Positions 1 to 8,925 of a DNA stretch of 64,000 nucleotides are shown piece by piece; position 1 is the stretch's first letter, and every line of letters begins with the position of its first letter. The position numbers were made by a program, and so were the translations under genes. The stretch is from contig JALUXC010000002.1 in assembly GCA_027019165.1 (NCBI GenBank), positions 372,001 through 436,000 of the forward strand, written 5' to 3'. The notes beneath the pieces were generated by a model. That model was given only the letters and a program-made list of their open reading frames with translations. It was not told the origin of the DNA and did not search any database. The DNA comes from Pseudophaeobacter sp. GTDB taxonomy: Bacteria > Pseudomonadota > Alphaproteobacteria > Rhodobacterales > Rhodobacteraceae.

Positions 1-251
1 AACCCAGAGGCAGAGACATCGTTGTTGTAACCGCCATCGTAGGAAATCCGCTGCGGATCGAAGGAGGCGTCCCAAACAAAGCCGCGTCCACCGCAGTGCA
101 CCATGGTCAAAACACCGCGACTGAAGCTCTGTGCACGATTTAGATCCGGCGGTGTCACATTCTGCAGAGTCGGCACATTGAGCCGTCGTTCTATCACCGT
201 GGTTTGGGCACCGCTACAAACTGGGCAGGCGTGAGGCTGAATATGGGTCAT
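1..251 (-). CDS. SAM-dependent methyltransferase, N-terminal part (cut by window edge)
   Basis: Reading the minus strand from an ATG at 251 gives an open frame of 83 codons that runs off the left edge. It begins MTHIQPHACPVCSGA, with a CPVC zinc-knuckle-like pair, and later has a YDGGYNND stretch that resembles the segment just before the SAM-binding domain of class I methyltransferases with an N-terminal metal site. A GGAGAAAG ribosome site lies about 8 bases upstream. It is divergent from the sugar operon and may modify the same glycan; that is inference. The SAM-binding domain itself is outside the window, so the family call is tentative. Confidence 0.6.
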   Translation of the reverse strand, partial: MTHIQPHACPVCSGAQTTVIERRLNVPTLQNVTPPDLNRAQSFSRGVLTMVHCGGRGFVWDASFDPQRISYDGGYNNDVSASG

Positions 252-481
252 AGAAATAGCGCTTTCTTTCTCCAGCAGACCCACGCTCGGTTGGCACAGG
301 GTTTGTGCATGCGCCGAAAACTAAAATGAAATTCTTACTAATTTAGAAACACAGCCGCTTCCGATGAAGCATACCAAAAGGTCGATGCGGATTGTTTCAA
401 TTTTCTGCAATTCAACCAAAAATTAACTGCAGCATTCATAAGGTTGAGCGCAAAGAGGCAAACACTGAATCGAGAGCACAC

Positions 482-1345
482 ATGAAAGTTGTCATCCTGG
501 CCGGCGGACTTGGAACGCGCATCAGTGAGGAATCCCACCTGCGCCCAAAGCCCATGATCGAAATCGGTGGCAAGCCGATTCTTTGGCACATCATGAAAAC
601 ATTCAGCGCGCACGGTCTGACCGACTTCGTGATTTGCTGTGGCTACAAGGGCCACATGATCAAGGAGTACTTCACCAACTACTTGCTCTATAATTCGGAC
701 GTCCAAGTGGACCTCGCTAGTGGTGAACACAAGATCCTCAACCACAGCGCCGAACCCTGGCGAATCACCATGCTCGACACTGGCGCAGAAACCCAAACCG
801 GCGGTCGCCTTGCCCTGGCCCGTCCTCATTTGGGTGAGCGGTTCTGCTTGACCTACGGCGATGGTGTTGCGGACGTCGACATCAAAGAACTGATCACATT
901 TCACAAACGAGAAGGCCGCAAAGCGACGGTCACGGCCGTGCAACCTGCGGGGCGTTTTGGCAGCCTCGAAACGGATGGAACTGCTGCGCTGAACTTTGTG
1001 GAAAAACCGGCCGGGGACAACAACTGGGTAAGCGGCGGCTTTTTCGTCTGCGAACCAGATGTTCTGGATCTTATCCCAAGTCTCGACACGATCTGGGAAC
1101 AAGACCCCTTGGAGACACTCACGCGTGACAGGCAGTTGTCGGTCTACAAGCACCGCGGCTTCTGGAGCGCCATGGACACCATGCGGGACAAACGGCTGCT
1201 TGAAGAGCTTTGGAACACCGGAAAGGCACCTTGGAAGGTTTGGGAAACGCCAGAAGCACAATTGCCCTTTAGCCTCGTCGCGAAAACCGGCCCAGCAGTT
1301 GGGAACTTGAGTGCATCGTCAAAATCGACGCCGATCGGACACTAG
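482..1345 (+). CDS. rfbF: Glucose-1-phosphate cytidylyltransferase
   Basis: Makes CDP-glucose from CTP and glucose 1-phosphate, the entry step to CDP-activated deoxysugars; cytoplasmic. The protein (287 residues from this start) opens MKVVILAGGLGTRISEES, the nucleotidyltransferase signature, followed by RPKPMIEIGGKPILWHIM and ICCGYKGHMIKEYF, all typical of RfbF. GDGVADVD supplies the metal-binding aspartates. The longer upstream frame from 392 lacks family similarity, so the ATG at 482, preceded by a weak GAG site, is chosen. RfbF usually ends near residue 257; about 30 extra C-terminal residues here look unstructured. First gene of the sugar operon, with 3 bases before the next gene. The partner CDP-glucose 4,6-dehydratase was not recognised with certainty in the window. 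Confidence 0.93.
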   Translation: MKVVILAGGLGTRISEESHLRPKPMIEIGGKPILWHIMKTFSAHGLTDFVICCGYKGHMIKEYFTNYLLYNSDVQVDLASGEHKILNHSAEPWRITMLDTGAETQTGGRLALARPHLGERFCLTYGDGVADVDIKELITFHKREGRKATVTAVQPAGRFGSLETDGTAALNFVEKPAGDNNWVSGGFFVCEPDVLDLIPSLDTIWEQDPLETLTRDRQLSVYKHRGFWSAMDTMRDKRLLEELWNTGKAPWKVWETPEAQLPFSLVAKTGPAVGNLSASSKSTPIGH

Positions 1346-1348
1346 TAG

Positions 1349-1903
1349 ATGGCCAACCCTGAACTTAGAGAACTGCCTCTGGCTGGTGCCTTTCATTATC
1401 GCCCCACGCCCCACAATGATCATCGCGGCAGTTTTTCGCGTCTCACCTGCAATCAGTTTCTCGCGGACGCCGACCTGAACACCAATTGGGTGCAGACCAA
1501 CCTGTCGCGTACAAAGACGCGGGGCACAGTCAGGGGAATGCACTACCAGACGGACCCGTTTGCGGAAATCAAGCTTCTGACCTGTTTGTCCGGCCGGATC
1601 TTCGACGTATTGGTGGACTTGCGCCCAACCTCTGCCACCTATGGGCAATGGACCAGCGTCGAACTTGACGGAGCAACGGCGGACACGGTCTATATTCCAG
1701 TCGGCATCGCCCATGGGTTTCAGACACTGAGTGATGACGTCACGCTACACTACAGTCATTCGGCCGCTTTTCATCCAGATCATCAGGCGGGTGTCTCCTA
1801 TAGCGATCCACACATCGGGATCCGCTGGCCGCTCCGCGTGAGCGGCGTGTCTGAGCGGGATGCCAACCTGCCCCCACTTAAAACTCTAGAGGAGGCTCTG
1901 TAA
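1349..1903 (+). CDS. rfbC: dTDP-4-dehydrorhamnose 3,5-epimerase family protein
   Basis: Cupin-fold epimerase of 184 residues acting on C3/C5 of a 4-keto-6-deoxy NDP-sugar. The RmlC signature VRGMHYQ with catalytic His65 is present, as are Lys75, the core SGRIFDVLVDLR and the IPVGIAHGFQTL strand; Tyr135 in LHYSHS lies where the family has its catalytic tyrosine. It sits between a CDP-glucose synthase and a C-methyltransferase, so the true substrate is more likely a CDP-4-keto sugar, perhaps C3-methylated, than dTDP-sugar; this is inferred from context only. It overlaps the next gene by one base (TAATG), indicating translational coupling. Confidence 0.88.
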   Translation: MANPELRELPLAGAFHYRPTPHNDHRGSFSRLTCNQFLADADLNTNWVQTNLSRTKTRGTVRGMHYQTDPFAEIKLLTCLSGRIFDVLVDLRPTSATYGQWTSVELDGATADTVYIPVGIAHGFQTLSDDVTLHYSHSAAFHPDHQAGVSYSDPHIGIRWPLRVSGVSERDANLPPLKTLEEAL

Positions 1904-3174
1904 TGCAGTGCCGCCATTGCGCAACAGAACTGTCCCTAACGGTGCTTGACCTCGCACATGCGCCGCCCTCCAACGCCTATCTGGAAAAAGGTCAGCTGCG
2001 ACAGCCAGAGATGCATTTTCCGCTGCGCCTTTTCCTGTGTGAAAGCTGCGGGTTGGTTCAGACAGAAGATTTCTGCGACGCGGACCAGCTGTTTGATGAC
2101 AACTACGTCTATTTCTCTTCGACCTCCAGCAGTTGGTGTGCCCATGCAGCGCGTTTCGCAGAAAGCGCCATTGCACGGCTGGGCTTGACAAAGGACAGTT
2201 TTGTCGTCGAGGTCGCCTCCAATGACGGCTATCTGCTGCAGAACTTCGTGAAGGCCGAGATTCCCTGCCTCGGCTTCGAGCCTACAGCCAGCACCGCAGA
2301 AGTCGCGGCGCGCAAAGGAGTCCAGAGCCGAACGACGTTCTTTGGTGAACTCGAGGCAAAAACGCTTCGGCAGGAAAGGCCGCGAGGGGCCGATCTGATC
2401 ATCGGAAACAATGTCTATGCACATGTTCCCGACATCAATGACTTCACACGCGGGTTGGAACAGCTTCTGGCCGAGCAAGGTGTGATCTCTCTGGAATTTC
2501 CGCATTTGCTGCAACTGGTCGAGCAAGGCCAGTTTGACACGGTGTATCACGAACATTTCTCGTATCTGTCTCTGACGACAGTCCAGAAGATCTTTGCAGC
2601 GGCAAACCTGCGCATCTTTGATGTCGAGCAGCTCTCGACCCACGGCGGCAGTCTACGGGTATGGGGATGCCGATCCGCTGCAGAACACAAACAAACGAAA
2701 GCCGTAGACACGATCCTGCAGCAAGAGCGCAGTGTCGACATCACAAAGGGTGCCTTCTTTGAGAATCTGCAAGGCCAGGCCGATCATGCCGCGGATGCGC
2801 TGCTCTCGTTCCTGCTGGACCTCAAGGCCAAGGGTGAGAGCGTAGCGGCCTATGGCGCTGCAGCCAAGGGAACGACGCTGCTGAATTACGCAAGGGTAAA
2901 TGACCGGATCTTGCCCTATGTCTGTGATGCGGCGCCATTCAAACAGGGACGCTACCTGCCGGGATGTCATGTCCCGGTGAGAAACCCAATCGAATTGCGC
3001 AACACCCCCCCGCAGCATCTGTTGATCCTGCCCTGGAACATCAAAGACGAGATTGCGCGTGATCTGAGCTGGCTGGCTCGTGAACACGGTACGACCTTCT
3101 GGACCATTCTTCCTCAACCCGAGCGCATAGAGCTCGACACTCGCGCCCACTCACCTGCCGCACTTTCGGCATGA
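1903..3174 (+). CDS. NDP-sugar C-methyltransferase (TylCIII-like)
   Basis: A 423-residue class I SAM-dependent C-methyltransferase. The N-terminus carries the zinc-binding pairs CRHC (C3, C6) and CESC (C46, C49) of this family, then a SAM-binding stretch VVEVASNDGYLLQNF and the EHFSYLS motif that holds the catalytic acid/base of sugar C3-methyltransferases. The C-terminal third (YGAAAKGTTLLNY) is the second Rossmann-like domain usual for the family. These enzymes methylate C3 of a 4-keto-6-deoxy NDP-sugar to give a branched sugar. Placed after rfbF and rfbC, it suggests a CDP-linked 3-C-methyl-6-deoxyhexose. The product cannot be named from sequence. Confidence 0.88.
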   Translation: MQCRHCATELSLTVLDLAHAPPSNAYLEKGQLRQPEMHFPLRLFLCESCGLVQTEDFCDADQLFDDNYVYFSSTSSSWCAHAARFAESAIARLGLTKDSFVVEVASNDGYLLQNFVKAEIPCLGFEPTASTAEVAARKGVQSRTTFFGELEAKTLRQERPRGADLIIGNNVYAHVPDINDFTRGLEQLLAEQGVISLEFPHLLQLVEQGQFDTVYHEHFSYLSLTTVQKIFAAANLRIFDVEQLSTHGGSLRVWGCRSAAEHKQTKAVDTILQQERSVDITKGAFFENLQGQADHAADALLSFLLDLKAKGESVAAYGAAAKGTTLLNYARVNDRILPYVCDAAPFKQGRYLPGCHVPVRNPIELRNTPPQHLLILPWNIKDEIARDLSWLAREHGTTFWTILPQPERIELDTRAHSPAALSA

Positions 3175-3199
3175 TGACGCACGCGCCCGGAGCCAATTT

Positions 3200-4414
3200 A
3201 TGTCACAGCCGAAACTGAGCATTTGCATACCGACTTACAACCGGGCACGATACCTTGCCACCCTTCTGACTCATCTGGAAGAGTTGGTCGAACAGCTGCC
3301 GTTCGAGGTCGAGATTATTGTCTCTGACAACGCCTCCTCCGACAACACCTTGGAGCTTCTGGACGAGGCTCGTGGGCGCCTTCCTCTCCTGATCCTGCAA
3401 CAATCAGAAAACCTTGGCTCGATCCGCAACATGAGCTGTGCAAAGCGGGCTGCAAAAGGCGAATATCTGGTTTATCTGGCAGACGATGATCGGCTGAAGC
3501 CGGATGCACTGGTCGATTCGATCACCCGTTTGGACGCGAACCCAAAGGCCGCAGCTCTCTATGCCCCCTGGGAAGTCTTGGATTTGGTTTCCAACGAGAT
3601 CCTGTCTCAATTCTATAAACAATCCAAGAACGTGACGATCCCGAAAGGGAACTACGCCAGGCTTGTCGAGCATGTTGCCGAGCACCGGATTTTCTCGGAA
3701 ATCTGTATCCTGCGCCGCAATGCCTTTCGCGCGTTGCATCCGGTGGGCAACGATCTGGCGTATTGGGCTTTCACTATGCCCTGCGAATACCTCGGGTATG
3801 GCGATCTGATCTATGCAAAGACCCCATTCTACATCTCCGTCGCCCGCCACTTCGAGGGAGACACGCGCGCGCAAGAGGGGTTTTCAGAAGTCATGAGCGC
3901 CTGGGACAGATACCGCGGCGGCGCGGAATACATGTACGGCCTTGCGCTTCAACAGGGTGGAATGAGGGACCCTGCAAGAACTCTGTCTTTCGTTCATTCC
4001 ATGCCAATCGAGCGCATGATCACTGCACTCAGGTTTCGGATTCAACAAGGCCGGGACCCACTGGAAAACTACGCTATTGCAGCGCGGATTAGGGGAAACG
4101 GCTACGAAAAACACTTGCCAGTTCCCATGGAACAAATCCGCACAACGGCAGGCCTCTATTTCGCCACTGTGACATTGCCGGACACTGTTCAGGCCGAAGG
4201 CGTCGCGATCATTGGTCAGTGTGATCAGGATACCATTGCAACACTCAACACCATATCGAACCGGCCGGTGCGCCATGTGACCGAAGGCACAGAAATCTAC
4301 GCCACAGATGTTGTACTGAATCTCGGCTGCAAGGATAGCGCGATTTTGAAACAGGCCGACACCGTGGCTCTGGCACATGTACGCGACGCCGATCTGATGC
4401 GGAAATTCTTATGA
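3200..4414 (+). CDS. Family 2 glycosyltransferase
   Basis: A GT-A fold glycosyltransferase of 404 residues. It opens with LSICIPTYNRARYL, followed by IIVSDNASSDNT and the metal/nucleotide-binding LADDDRLKPDAL, all GT2 landmarks. The catalytic domain occupies about residues 1-240. Residues from about 310 to the end form a separate unrecognised module containing VRHVTEGTEIYATDVVLNL. There are no membrane segments, so it is probably a cytoplasmic or peripheral enzyme that transfers the sugar built by the neighbouring genes to a lipid-linked glycan. It overlaps the next gene by four bases (ATGA). Confidence 0.88.
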   Translation: MSQPKLSICIPTYNRARYLATLLTHLEELVEQLPFEVEIIVSDNASSDNTLELLDEARGRLPLLILQQSENLGSIRNMSCAKRAAKGEYLVYLADDDRLKPDALVDSITRLDANPKAAALYAPWEVLDLVSNEILSQFYKQSKNVTIPKGNYARLVEHVAEHRIFSEICILRRNAFRALHPVGNDLAYWAFTMPCEYLGYGDLIYAKTPFYISVARHFEGDTRAQEGFSEVMSAWDRYRGGAEYMYGLALQQGGMRDPARTLSFVHSMPIERMITALRFRIQQGRDPLENYAIAARIRGNGYEKHLPVPMEQIRTTAGLYFATVTLPDTVQAEGVAIIGQCDQDTIATLNTISNRPVRHVTEGTEIYATDVVLNLGCKDSAILKQADTVALAHVRDADLMRKFL

Positions 4415-5343
4415 GCAAGACCGCACAGCATATCCTTTTGACAGGCTCTACCGGGTTTGTCGGTCGGGCGGTTACCAAGGTCCTGCACCACGCGGAGCAT
4501 CGGTTGTGCCATGTGGTGCGCCAAGGCAGTGCGGATCGTATCCCCGTTTTGGGACCTCAGGACCGTGTCATCGAAGTTCCGGATGTCTTCTCGCAAAGTG
4601 CCGCATGGTGGGCCGAAGTGATGCAGGGTCAGGACATGGTGATACACATGGCCTGGTACGCCGAAGCCGGAAAATACCAGACCTCTCCCAAGAACACCGA
4701 TTGCCTGATCGGCACTCTGGGGATGGCACAGGGGGCGGCTCTTGCACAGCTGGACCGCTTTGTCGGGGTTGGAACCTGCCTTGAGTATGACCTTCACACA
4801 GCTCAGGCCGAACGCCAAAGCGTCGGTACGAACAGCCCCGTGAATCCACAATCTCCCTATGCAGCCGCCAAGGCAGCCTGCGCTCTCGCCCTGGGCCAGA
4901 GCCTGCCGCAGGCCGGGGTGGACTTCTTGTGGGCGCGTCTGTTTTACCTGCACGGCGCAGGGGAAGATCCCCGCCGCCTGGTCGCCGCGCTGCATGAAAA
5001 CCTCTCCAAGGGGCAATCGATGGCCCTGACTTCTGGCCTGCAGGTTCGGGATTTTCTGGACGTTTCGGATGCCGCCAAGATGCTCGTAGATGACGCGCTT
5101 TCGGATCGCTGCGGCGTCAGCAACATCTGCTCACAGACCGGCATCACCGTGCGGGCCCTGGCCGAACATATCGCAGATCAATACGGGCGCCGCGATCTAT
5201 TGCAATTCGGGACGCGCCCCGACAACCCCGACGATCCGCCCTACGTCGTCGGACACCGTGGACCAATCCCACACAGACTTTTCTCTCAATCCGCCGCCTC
5301 TGGCACCGGCGTGAAAGCCATGACCGAAAGGATGACACAATGA
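4411..5343 (+). CDS. NAD-dependent epimerase/dehydratase (extended SDR)
   Basis: A 310-residue extended short-chain dehydrogenase acting on nucleotide sugars. The Rossmann glycine motif TGSTGFVGRA is at residues 11-20, and the catalytic YxxxK is Y150-AAA-K154 in SPYAAAKAAC, preceded by the VGVGTCLEY strand. Family members reduce, epimerise or dehydrate NDP-sugars. Here it could be a 4-ketoreductase finishing the branched sugar, or the missing 4,6-dehydratase. The overall sequence looks more like a reductase/epimerase than RfbG, but this is a judgement by eye. It overlaps both neighbours by four bases, so it belongs to the operon. Confidence 0.85.
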   Translation: MSKTAQHILLTGSTGFVGRAVTKVLHHAEHRLCHVVRQGSADRIPVLGPQDRVIEVPDVFSQSAAWWAEVMQGQDMVIHMAWYAEAGKYQTSPKNTDCLIGTLGMAQGAALAQLDRFVGVGTCLEYDLHTAQAERQSVGTNSPVNPQSPYAAAKAACALALGQSLPQAGVDFLWARLFYLHGAGEDPRRLVAALHENLSKGQSMALTSGLQVRDFLDVSDAAKMLVDDALSDRCGVSNICSQTGITVRALAEHIADQYGRRDLLQFGTRPDNPDDPPYVVGHRGPIPHRLFSQSAASGTGVKAMTERMTQ

Positions 5344-6110
5344 CGACCTTCCAAAGCGAAATCACCGCACGCACCCAAGATATGCGGGGCGACCCGGCCC
5401 TGCAGTCCGCCGCTATGGATTTCCTTCAAGCCTCGGCCAAGGCAAAATATTCCTACAACTTCCAGTGGATGGGCCGCCCAATTATCCAGTACCCGCAGGA
5501 TATCGTCGCCATGCAGGAACTGATCCACGAGATCAAACCTGACCTGGTGATCGAAACCGGCATTGCGCATGGCGGCTCGCTGATCTTTTCGGCCTCGATG
5601 CTGGCGCTACTGGAAATGACCGAGGCGATTGAGGCCGGCACCAGCTTTGATCCCAACAACCCCAAACGCAAGGTGCTGGGAATCGACATCGATATCCGTC
5701 CCCATAACAAAGCCGCCATCGACGCTCATCCGATGCGCTCTCGCATCGAGATGATCCAGGGCTCTTCGATCGCTGATGACGTGGTCGCCAAAGTGCACGA
5801 CATTGCCAAAGACTATAAAAAGATCCTCGTATGCCTGGACAGCAACCACACGCATGATCACGTTCTGGAAGAACTCAAGGCCTATGCACCGCTTGCGTCA
5901 GAGGGCAGCTACTGCGTGGTGTTTGATACCCTGATCGAAGACATGGCACCGGACACATATAGTGACCGTCCCTGGGGCAAGGGGAACAATCCCCACACCG
6001 CGATCCACTCCTACCTCAAGGAAGCAGGCGGATTTGAAATCGACCGCCAAATCCATGACCGTTTGCTTATCACAGTCGCTCGTGACGGTTTCCTGCGACG
6101 CCTGTCCTAA
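5340..6110 (+). CDS. CmcI-type methyltransferase (cephalosporin hydroxylase family)
   Basis: A 256-residue protein of the family named after cephalosporin hydroxylase, whose members are mostly SAM-dependent O-methyltransferases including rhamnosyl methyltransferases. Landmarks are the SYNFQWMGRPIIQYPQD entry segment, the SAM-binding loop VIETGIAHGGSLIF, VLGIDIDIR and LVCLDSNHTHDHVLEELKAY, whose aspartate and histidines form the metal site. As last gene of the operon it probably O-methylates the sugar or the finished glycan. A strong terminator follows 36 bases after the stop. Confidence 0.85.
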   Translation: MTTFQSEITARTQDMRGDPALQSAAMDFLQASAKAKYSYNFQWMGRPIIQYPQDIVAMQELIHEIKPDLVIETGIAHGGSLIFSASMLALLEMTEAIEAGTSFDPNNPKRKVLGIDIDIRPHNKAAIDAHPMRSRIEMIQGSSIADDVVAKVHDIAKDYKKILVCLDSNHTHDHVLEELKAYAPLASEGSYCVVFDTLIEDMAPDTYSDRPWGKGNNPHTAIHSYLKEAGGFEIDRQIHDRLLITVARDGFLRRLS

Positions 6111-6145
6111 GGACTCGCTGGTAGACAAAGCACCAAACCGAACCG

Positions 6146-6178
6146 AGGGACGCCTGCATGGGCGTCCCTTTCCTTTTT
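6146..6178 (+). terminator. Rho-independent terminator of the sugar operon
   Basis: A perfect 9-bp stem, AGGGACGCC with GGCGTCCCT (6146-6154 and 6161-6169), has a 6-base loop and is followed by TTCCTTTTTC. It lies between the convergent sugar operon and modC. The U-rich side favours plus-strand transcripts. Confidence 0.85.
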
Positions 6179-7269
6179 CATGATCCGCTGATCTTGCTAA
6201 TATCTCCGGGCGCGATGGCAACGGACTTGATGACGGCATAGCAGTCGCTGCCTTCTTCCAACCCAAGGGCCTGCGCAGAACGTTGCGTGATCCGGACCAG
6301 GATGCGTCCTGCAGGCGTTCGAAGAGAAACCATCGCGCCGGGGCCTTCCCCCGAATGGATCTGGTCCACCTGCCCCGGCAGAATATTGAGCGCAGACAGC
6401 CCTTCTGGTTTGCCCCGCGACAGGATCACCTCATGGGCCGAGATGCGCACGCGCACCATCTGCCCCGGCGCCTGTGCAACACGCGGCAGGAACAGCGAAA
6501 GCCCTCCGGCATCCAGCTCGCTAAGGCCGTCAGGATGGTGCGCTTTGAGCCGCGTTTCAAGCACAGCCCCGACCGACCGCACCCCTGTCGGCATCACCTT
6601 GGGATCGCTGAGGATCTCAGCTGCCGGTCCTTGTCGCGTGGTTTTCCCATCTTGCAAGACAACAACGGTAGTGGCGAGGCGGGCGACCTCGCTTGCGGAA
6701 TGGCTGACGTAAAGAATGGGAATGCCGCTCTCATCTCTGAGACGTTCAAAATAGGGCAGGATTTCTGCCTTGCGCGCCTCATCCAGGGCAGCAAGTGGCT
6801 CATCGGCAAGGATCATCTCCGGGGCCGACAAAAGAGCGCGCCCAATGGCTATGCGTTGTTTCTCACCGCCGGAAAGGCCGCCAGGTCGCCGCTTCAGCAG
6901 ATGGCCAATACCAAGCATTTCAACGATCTGATCCAGATCGGCGCGCGGGGCTGCCTTTGGCGCGAACCAGTTGCCAAACAGCAGGTTCTGCCGAACCGTA
7001 AGATGCGGAAACAGCCGCCCCTCCTGAAAGACATAGCCGATGCGGCGGCGGTTTGGCGGCAGCCACAGCCCCTGATCCGTATCGCACAGATCCCGGCCAT
7101 TCAGGGAAATACGTCCCTGTGCAGGCCGCAACAATCCCGCAACCGCATTCACCACGGTTGTCTTGCCAGACCCGGATCGCCCAAACAGCACAGTGATCCC
7201 AGGGGGAGCGTCAAAGGCGACATCCAGCGCGAAACCCGGTCGACTATGTTGCAGGCTGACCGACAGCAT
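6178..7269 (-). CDS. modC: Molybdate ABC transporter ATP-binding protein
   Basis: Cytoplasmic ATPase that powers molybdate import with ModA and ModB. Walker A is FGRSGSGKTT, the Q-loop is YVFQEGRLFPHLTV, the ABC signature is LSGGEKQRIAIGRALL, and Walker B is ILADEPLAALD. The C-terminal part (about 285-355) is the Mo/TOBE oxyanion-binding domain found in ModC. The ATG at 7269 gives 363 residues and overlaps the modB stop by one base; a GTG one codon earlier is also possible. No ModE gene is visible nearby. Confidence 0.93.
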   Translation of the reverse strand: MLSVSLQHSRPGFALDVAFDAPPGITVLFGRSGSGKTTVVNAVAGLLRPAQGRISLNGRDLCDTDQGLWLPPNRRRIGYVFQEGRLFPHLTVRQNLLFGNWFAPKAAPRADLDQIVEMLGIGHLLKRRPGGLSGGEKQRIAIGRALLSAPEMILADEPLAALDEARKAEILPYFERLRDESGIPILYVSHSASEVARLATTVVVLQDGKTTRQGPAAEILSDPKVMPTGVRSVGAVLETRLKAHHPDGLSELDAGGLSLFLPRVAQAPGQMVRVRISAHEVILSRGKPEGLSALNILPGQVDQIHSGEGPGAMVSLRTPAGRILVRITQRSAQALGLEEGSDCYAVIKSVAIAPGDISKISGS

Positions 7270-7961
7270 CACCCGTCTCCGATCCGTCTTGCAGCCCGGC
7301 GGGCCAGAAACTCAGAAAGCAGCAAGGCGCCCATTGCTATTGCAATGGAGATCATCACCAGCCGTGCGGCGGCCGCCTCACCTCCCGGGGTTTGCAGAAA
7401 GGCATAAACGGCAGAGGGCAAAGTCTGGGTTTGGCCCGGAATGTTGGACACAAATGTGATCGTCGCGCCAAACTCACCCATCGCCTTGGCAAAGCCCAGG
7501 ATCGAGCCCGCAATAACTCCCGGCAGAATCAACGGCAGTGTAACGGTTGCAAACACCCAAGGACGCGAGGCCCCAAGCGTCGCTGCGGCCTGTTCCAGCT
7601 TCGGATCGACGGCCTCGATCGACAGCCGGATCGCCCGCACCATCAGAGGAAACCCCATGATGGCCGCAGCCAGGGCAGCACCCGTCCAGCGAAAAGCCAG
7701 AACAATCCCCAGCTCCTGCAAGAGACCGCCAACCGGCCCTTGGGTCCCAAATGTCAAAAGCAGAAGATAGCCCGTCACTACCGGTGGAAGGATCAGCGGC
7801 AGATGGACAAGCCCATTGAACAGCTGCTTGCCCGCAAACTCCCACCGTGCCAATGCAAAAGCCGTCAGCACAGCAAACGGCATGGCAACAAGCGTCGCCC
7901 AGAACGACACCCGCAGGGAAAGGGCAACTGCCTGCCATTCTTCAGCGCCGAGCCACTCCAT
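7269..7961 (-). CDS. modB: Molybdate ABC transporter permease
   Basis: Inner-membrane channel of the molybdate importer, about 230 residues with five to six hydrophobic segments. It carries the EAA-type loop (EQAAATLGASRPWVFATVTLP) that docks on ModC, and the usual HLPLILPPVVTGYLLLL membrane stretch. The ATG at 7961 is used; a TTG at 7973 that overlaps the modA stop is an alternative, and neither has an obvious ribosome site, which fits translational coupling to modA. Second gene of modABC. Confidence 0.92.
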   Translation of the reverse strand: MEWLGAEEWQAVALSLRVSFWATLVAMPFAVLTAFALARWEFAGKQLFNGLVHLPLILPPVVTGYLLLLTFGTQGPVGGLLQELGIVLAFRWTGAALAAAIMGFPLMVRAIRLSIEAVDPKLEQAAATLGASRPWVFATVTLPLILPGVIAGSILGFAKAMGEFGATITFVSNIPGQTQTLPSAVYAFLQTPGGEAAAARLVMISIAIAMGALLLSEFLARRAARRIGDG

Positions 7962-7969
7962 GTTAGCGG

Positions 7970-8752
7970 TCAATCGGGCAATCGGGAAAACCCTTCTTCC
8001 ATCAGAATGGACTGAACGGAGAGTGTTTTCAGGTGGTCAAGAAAGCCAAGCGCGGCAGGGTTGTCTGCTGGCGCAACGGCGGCGGCCGGATATACGATTT
8101 GCGGATGGCTATCGGCTGGAAAACGCGCGACGACGCTGACTGCCGAACTGGCGCGCGCATCCGTGGCATAAACAACGCCAAAAGGAGCTTCCCCGGTTGC
8201 CACCAAGGCCAGGGCGGCCCGGACGTTGTCCGTTTGCACCACATCCGGCTGCACACTCTCCCACAGGTTCATCGAACTCAGGGCTGCCTTAGCGTATATT
8301 CCGGCCGGAACAGCCTCAGTCAGGGCCATCGCAAAGCGCCGCCCGGACAAACGCTCTAGAAGATTATCTTTTGAAGTCAGGTCAGCCGGAGGCTGTTTTC
8401 CGTGGCCGATCAAAACCAATTGGTTCCCAACAAGATCAAATCGCGTTTCACCAACTATCCGTCCTTTTTCCTCAAGATAGTCCATCCAGGCCGGATTGGC
8501 AGATAGAAAGACATCTGCCGGAGCCCCCAGCTCTATCTGGCGGGCCAGTACGGAGGATCCCGCAAACGACACCAAGACTTGATGGCCAGTTGCCGCCTCA
8601 AACTCTGCTCGGATCCGGGCAATGGCGTTGGTCATACTGGCAGGTGCAAAGACAATGACCTGACCTGCACGCAAAAAAGTCGGCGCCATCGAACACAGGA
8701 CAATCCCCAGCACGGCAGCCAGTACGTGGCGGCAAATGCGGGAGAACATCAT
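7970..8752 (-). CDS. modA: Molybdate-binding periplasmic protein
   Basis: Periplasmic solute-binding protein that captures molybdate. From the ATG at 8752 it has 260 residues, with a hydrophobic signal peptide (VLAAVLGIVLCSMAP). The mature part shows the ModA landmarks VFAPASMTNAI, FAGSSVLARQIELGAPADVFLSA and GEAPFGVVYATDA. The start is set by a GAGG site six bases upstream of a double ATG. First gene of modABC. I saw no convincing ModE box or molybdenum-cofactor riboswitch in the 110 bases upstream. Confidence 0.92.
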   Translation of the reverse strand: MMFSRICRHVLAAVLGIVLCSMAPTFLRAGQVIVFAPASMTNAIARIRAEFEAATGHQVLVSFAGSSVLARQIELGAPADVFLSANPAWMDYLEEKGRIVGETRFDLVGNQLVLIGHGKQPPADLTSKDNLLERLSGRRFAMALTEAVPAGIYAKAALSSMNLWESVQPDVVQTDNVRAALALVATGEAPFGVVYATDARASSAVSVVARFPADSHPQIVYPAAAVAPADNPAALGFLDHLKTLSVQSILMEEGFSRLPD

Positions 8753-8859
8753 GATAAGCCTCGCTACCAAATTGCGTTACCCTTTCGGACTATCCGCGGG
8801 CTTCCAACGGAGCAAGGAATAAATTCTGCCCTGCGCTATGGGCACGAAAACATGATCGA

Positions 8860-8895
8860 CAGGAAAAGGCCGATCACACGTTGGTGACCGGCCTT
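8860..8895 (-). terminator. Terminator of the MCP-cheB-cheD operon
   Basis: A 12-bp stem with one A/C mismatch pairs AAGGCCGATCAC (8866-8877) with GTGACCGGCCTT (8884-8895) around a 6-base loop. Read on the minus strand it is followed by TTTTCCTG, so it closes the cheD-ending transcript 31 bases after the cheD stop. Confidence 0.8.
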
Positions 8896-8925
8896 GGTAA
8901 CTCAAAGACGCGACGCAGATATGGA

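Noticed and set aside
338-1261. Long minus-strand open frame across rfbF
   Set aside because: It lies opposite a well-recognised nucleotidyltransferase, has no family features and no ribosome site; shadow of GC-biased coding.
8753-8860. Molybdenum-cofactor riboswitch or ModE box before modA
   Set aside because: Neither the conserved riboswitch core nor a TATA-type ModE palindrome could be found.
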